A DNA stretch of 64,000 nt from Acanthopleura granulata (lineage: Eukaryota > Mollusca > Polyplacophora > Chitonida > Chitonidae), in assembly GCA_016165875.1 (NCBI GenBank), contig JABBOT010000002.1, positions 2,629,540-2,693,539 on the forward strand, given 5' to 3'. Under the pieces are notes generated by a model. It was not told where the DNA came from. It did no database searches and saw nothing but the letters and a program-made list of their open reading frames with translations. Positions 61,201 to 64,000 of the stretch are shown one piece after another (position 1 is the stretch's first letter; every line of letters begins with the position of its first letter). The position numbers and the translations under genes were made by a program.

Positions 61201-63644
61201 AACTGAAAGATTGAGCAGACTTTCCTTTTACCCATTTTTCTAGAGCATAGTATATAATACTAGTTCAATAAATAAGTTCACTTCCATGGATATTAGATGA
61301 TCTAGGTTTATGATGAATGAAGTCTTTCAAACAAGTGCAAAATAATTGACATTGCTGAGAACAAAAAAGGTGTAATGCATAAAAGCCATCCATACATTTA
61401 CATGTGTGTGTATGATTTAAAATTGACATATACTGAGTAATTATTTAAATAATTCTAAAATTATGATACAGTACATATCAAGAATGATTTTGTTGACTAT
61501 ATTAGTACATTGTCTATTGACAAGGGTGGCAAAGGCCAGGGTTCCCTTTAAGGCCTGTTGGAATAAATTTAGGCCCCTTCAGAAAAAATTATAAACGGCA
61601 GTATTCTGTATGTTTTTAATATCATCATGGTTCTGCCCATTGCAATCCTTGTCCTCTGGTAAGATTGTAAATTTTCAAATACTTCTTTATTTTGTTAAGA
61701 TTATTGGCCTATTTTCTATACGAACTTTTTCTTGTAACATCTTGTAGGTGGCAAGCGCAAGAGGGCAGCTTCCAGCCAGGAGATCTGCGAAGAAGGGTTA
61801 TCAGCCAGTCATATCACAACCTGTCTGCTACACAAGGCAGAGGCTCTGCAACTTTTGGGCGAGCTGGAAGAAGCTGCCCTTATACTGCACAGGTATTCAG
61901 CCATTCGTGGCAGATTTCTCAACTTTTCAAGTATTTTAGTAGAGGATGTAGCTATTATTCAAGCCAGATCAGAGTTTCAGATTGTATTGACAATTCGATT
62001 ATCCATTCACTCTTGTCTGCTCAATATGAACAGTTTCTATGTAGAGAAAGGGGTTGGGACTTGGCAGAGTGGTTAGAGCACTTCCACATCAATGACCATG
62101 TGGCTGTGTGTGCAGTGTAAAGTTTATTAAAAGTACTTGTCTACCAAGGTGTTGTGTACAACACGTGTGAGAAAATTCAACAGTAACTTGCCCAAGGGTT
62201 GCTGGTGACCACTCCATACAAGTAAGAAAATTTTATGATTACAGTGTTGAGCAACAATCATATAATGAACAAATGAATATGTCGAATAAAGATATACCGG
62301 GTATAACAAGATACATGTATCTCTTTGACCAGATTTGTATTAGCACTGTCCTCAGAGAAAATTTATCAAACCTGATGGCAAATTACCCTGCTTTAATGTT
62401 TCATACAAAATCTGAAAGGGCAGTAAAAGTAGGTCACAGTGAAATAAAACAGCATTTTGTTATTTCTTAAATTTAAATGTTGTCATGCTTGACTATGAAT
62501 TTGAGCTCTTGTTGTTATTGCCTCCACAGTGCAGCAGATCAGTTGGAGAAGAGGTTAAGTGAAATAAATGAGGAAAGAACACAACAGGATTCCGATCATG
62601 AACCACCCATGAAAAGAGCTAGGTTCTCACCAGGTAATATTAAACGGATAACACCTCTTGTTTTTTTTCAAATTTCCTGATGAGTGTTTCTACATTTTCT
62701 ATACCAATCCTATATAACCCGGGTAAAAATACCAGTTACATTCCTGCTTTCTTGTCTTATTACATGTACTTGTTTCAGCAAGAGCAAGGGATGTAAATTT
62801 GGATGAGTGGATCTGTTTGTCGGCCTGGCTTTCATGCAATAAGCGTACCAGATGTTGTCCTATTTTGATTACATTGTACATGTGGGTTCATTCTGTGGAA
62901 CTTCTAATCCAATTTGAAAATCAGTACAATCAGTGCACAGGCTTGGTAGATTTTAATGAATTTATTGATTCTAATTGGGTGGTGTTTTCTGTGCAAATTT
63001 TGATAAAATTTTTGTGTAATGCCAGATCGTTTTGGAAACCTGCCTTCTGCTACCCAGTGTGGCCAGTAGTGCCGCAGTTCTGATGGGTGATGTAGTGAGG
63101 GGATTAAATCTCCCTGGTTAGATTTTTTTCCGATAATGGCAGGTTTTAATAAGATGTGGTCATTGTGTTAACTATTCACAGACGCCTGTACAAATATGGG
63201 TGGGGTCTATCTTCCTACTCCTGGATTCTGTGTTAAGTTTTCAACATGTGTTCCCTATGCACTGCAGAGTAAAAGAACATAAGAATGGACTGTGGACTGC
63301 TGTGTTGCACATCGGTTTCCATTATCTACATGAGCATGATTAGCCATTCAAGCGAAAACATTCCTAAATATGTGTTTAAATAAGTTGTTTTGTTTCGCTT
63401 GCCACGAATGTATATCAGATTTTGCTGTCTCCTGTCTAACATGTATGGTTGAAATATTACCAGTGTGACTCAAAACCTCAAGTAGTCATTCATTCTGTTG
63501 TAGATTCAGGAGAGCCAGGCCATCCAAAGACACCCTGTGTTACTCTGTCCCAGGTGTATGAGCAACTGGGCAAAGTGTCTTCACAGCAAGACAAACACAG
63601 CAAAGCTGTACATTACTACAGACTGTCTCTACAGCTTCTGAAAG
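52250..63644 (+). CDS. FANCG: FANCG-like TPR protein of the Fanconi anaemia core complex (14 exons, 3' end outside window)
   Basis: FANCG is a TPR scaffold of the nuclear Fanconi anaemia core complex, which ubiquitinates FANCD2/FANCI for interstrand crosslink repair. Exons: 52250-52438, 52681-52756, 54543-54677, 55034-55114, 56094-56308 (start uncertain), 56753-56939, 57277-57512, 58047-58193, 58980-59134, 59924-59990, 60850-61039, 61748-61892, 62530-62633, 63504-63644; 689 codons visible. TPR-like helix pairs appear in order: VGVRSVCVLWAAGLV; DLSYIIALSLYKEQCYTGAV; GKPRTAIHQMKAALEAD then AELEALNLLI; QYLLASRCLQLHRFEAAYQQ; HQIFLEAIQSSLRCRRLEEC; HITTCLLHKAEALQLLGELE; and SQVYEQLGKVSSQQDKHSKA. 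Order, spacing and motifs (LASRCLQ; AELE-x-L-x-LL) follow vertebrate FANCG. GGKRKRAA and PMKRARF are possible nuclear signals. Another TPR protein is the alternative, but collinearity argues against it. The junction after 55114 is unsure. Confidence 0.8.
53210..53277 (+). repeat. Dispersed repeat D, copy 3 (partial)
   Basis: AAAAAATCCTTATCTTGTTTCATTAGAC and AATTCCCTACGAACCTACATT match the beginning of the repeats at 30040 and 46570. It is cut by the SINE fragment that follows. Confidence 0.45.
53278..53402 (-). mobile_element. SINE 3' half, reverse orientation, in FANCG intron 2
   Basis: ATTATTTATTTATTTATTTC, then AATATTTCACTTATATGACAG, CAACATTATGGTGGAAGGAA and AACCCACGGCCATCTGCAG: the reverse complement of the main SINE's 3' half. 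Confidence 0.75.
53541..54199 (-). mobile_element. TTAA-flanked non-autonomous terminal-inverted-repeat element, copy 2 (659 bp)
   Basis: This is the reverse-complement counterpart of 8506-9077. Ends are TTAA-TGTAAAAGACAGCACATG on the left and CTGTCTTTTACT-TTAA on the right. Shared internal blocks include CACTCTTGTCACCCGAGACTG (inverted in the other copy) and the CTCTGATTGGTCA segment. It lies inside FANCG intron 2 and is slightly longer than copy 1, with indels. Confidence 0.75.
55354..55620 (+). mobile_element. Full-length tRNA-derived SINE with perfect 13-bp target site duplication
   Basis: The head GGGGGCCTTCCGTGGCTCAG (A box TGGCTCAGTCGG) and GAGTTCAAGACCAGC (B box) are tRNA-like. A middle GGTTTCCTCCCTCCATAATG block, AAGTGAAATATTTTTGAGTA and an AAATAAATAAATAAA tail follow. 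TCCTACATGTGGC occurs at 55341-55353 and again at 55621-55633, an exact target duplication as left by LINE-type reverse transcription at the target. It lies in FANCG intron 4 and is the best copy in the window. Confidence 0.92.
55634..55750 (+). mobile_element. Partial diverged SINE 3' end
   Basis: TTCCAGTTTCCTCCAGCCATTA, then ATATGAGTGAAATATTAATG and CACCAAACAAATAAATAAAC; a degraded 3' half directly following the target duplication of the fresh SINE. Confidence 0.6.
58325..58550 (+). mobile_element. Second short interspersed repeat family, copy 3, with SINE-type 3' end
   Basis: CCTCGCTAGGCGCTCAGCAA and GTCGGCCCGGTGTCAGTATA blocks match the copies at 14096 and 33878. Here it continues into AAGTGAAATATTCTGGAGTATGGCGTTAAAC and a CATT tail, so this family shares the 3' end of the main SINE. 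It lies in FANCG intron 8. Confidence 0.65.
59690..59840. repeat. 30-bp tandem repeat in FANCG intron 9
   Basis: Five units of about 30 bp: AAGTATTATAAATACCTGTG followed by TTATGTGTAT. Period 30 keeps one + frame open, which is not evidence of coding. Confidence 0.9.
60166..60432 (+). mobile_element. tRNA-derived SINE in FANCG intron 10
   Basis: TCTCCATGGCTCAGTTGGTTAG head, GAGTTTAAGTTCAGCTC B-box relative, GGTTTCCTACCACCATAATG middle and ATCAAATAAATAAATGAATA tail. A full-length but diverged copy. Confidence 0.8.
62045..62120 (+). mobile_element. tRNA-like SINE head fragment in FANCG intron 12
   Basis: GGGACTTGGCAGAGTGGTTAGAGCACTTCC resembles a tRNA-type A-box region followed by a short spacer. 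No cloverleaf is formed, so it is read as a SINE-type fragment rather than a tRNA gene. Confidence 0.4.
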
Positions 63645-64000
63645 GTAATGTCATAATGTCTGGCCCTTCCATGGGTTCAGTGTTACCCTCAGATGGGAAA
63701 GTTTCAGAATTCCCATGTTTCCACTGTCTTTAGGGCTTATGTAGCAATGAACTATTGATGGTGCTCTGTCATGTGTCCTAATTCCTCAAACTTTTTGCAT
63801 ATGAAAGCACTTTCAGTGTGATTTATACACCATAAACTACATTGGTAGGGTTGTCCAATTTCATGGCTTCATGAAAGTGTAATTTTACACGCAATGATGC
63901 CCTCAGAATATGCTTGAATAAAAATGTTGCCAACATTTGGTTTGAAGAATAAGAGAAGAATGTCACAGATGGAAAATTAGGCTCTGTAAGTTGCCAGAGG
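63645..64000 (+). other. Start of FANCG intron 14
   Basis: Follows the AAAG/GTAATG donor at 63644. No further exon was recognised before the window ends; the C-terminal TPR part of FANCG should lie beyond. Confidence 0.5.

Noticed and set aside
62045..62120. tRNA gene
   Set aside because: Only an A-box-like start is seen; there is no anticodon stem, T-arm or acceptor pairing.

Overview
Eukaryotic nuclear DNA, most likely from a marine lophotrochozoan and probably a mollusc. The reasons are split genes with GT/AG introns, long AT-rich introns, abundant tRNA-derived SINEs ending in an AATAAA-type tail, TTAA-flanked short elements, minisatellites, and animal proteins (NADPH oxidase 2, ARHGAP20-type RhoGAP, LSM10, FANCG). 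The phylum is inferred from repeat style and is not proven.

Layout. 416-7817 (+): the last seven coding exons of an ARHGAP20-like Rho GTPase-activating protein, read in one frame (1054 residues), then a long 3' UTR holding a TTAA-flanked short element. About 11.1-16.8 kb: gene-free and repeat-rich. About 16.9-22.14 kb (-): a decayed Ty3-type LTR retroelement with a tRNA-Leu-like primer site, one good LTR and gag, protease, RT, RNase H and integrase remnants. 24859-42669 (+): a complete 16-exon NADPH oxidase of the NOX2/CYBB type (572 residues). 47355-47804 (-): LSM10, the U7 snRNP Sm-like protein, in one coding exon. 48.1-50.3 kb: a 72-bp minisatellite of about 30 units. 52250-63644 (+): 14 exons of a TPR protein that matches FANCG along its length and runs off the right edge.

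The four genes have no shared pathway: Rho signalling, superoxide production, histone pre-mRNA 3' processing and interstrand crosslink repair. LSM10 and FANCG point away from each other with the minisatellite between them. NOX2 and the RhoGAP gene are on the same strand. All exon models were made by hand from splice consensus and frame continuity. Phases close in the RhoGAP and NOX2 genes. One junction in FANCG (intron 4) is uncertain.

The most notable features are: an apparent FANCG orthologue in what looks like an invertebrate; a 74-bp tandem array in NOX2 intron 14 made from the end of the preceding exon plus its splice donor, giving seven extra donor copies; the 72-bp array, which is open on both strands, has a hairpin in each unit and a nine-unit higher-order duplication; a SINE with a perfect 13-bp target duplication; and two copies of a TTAA-bounded element in opposite orientation.
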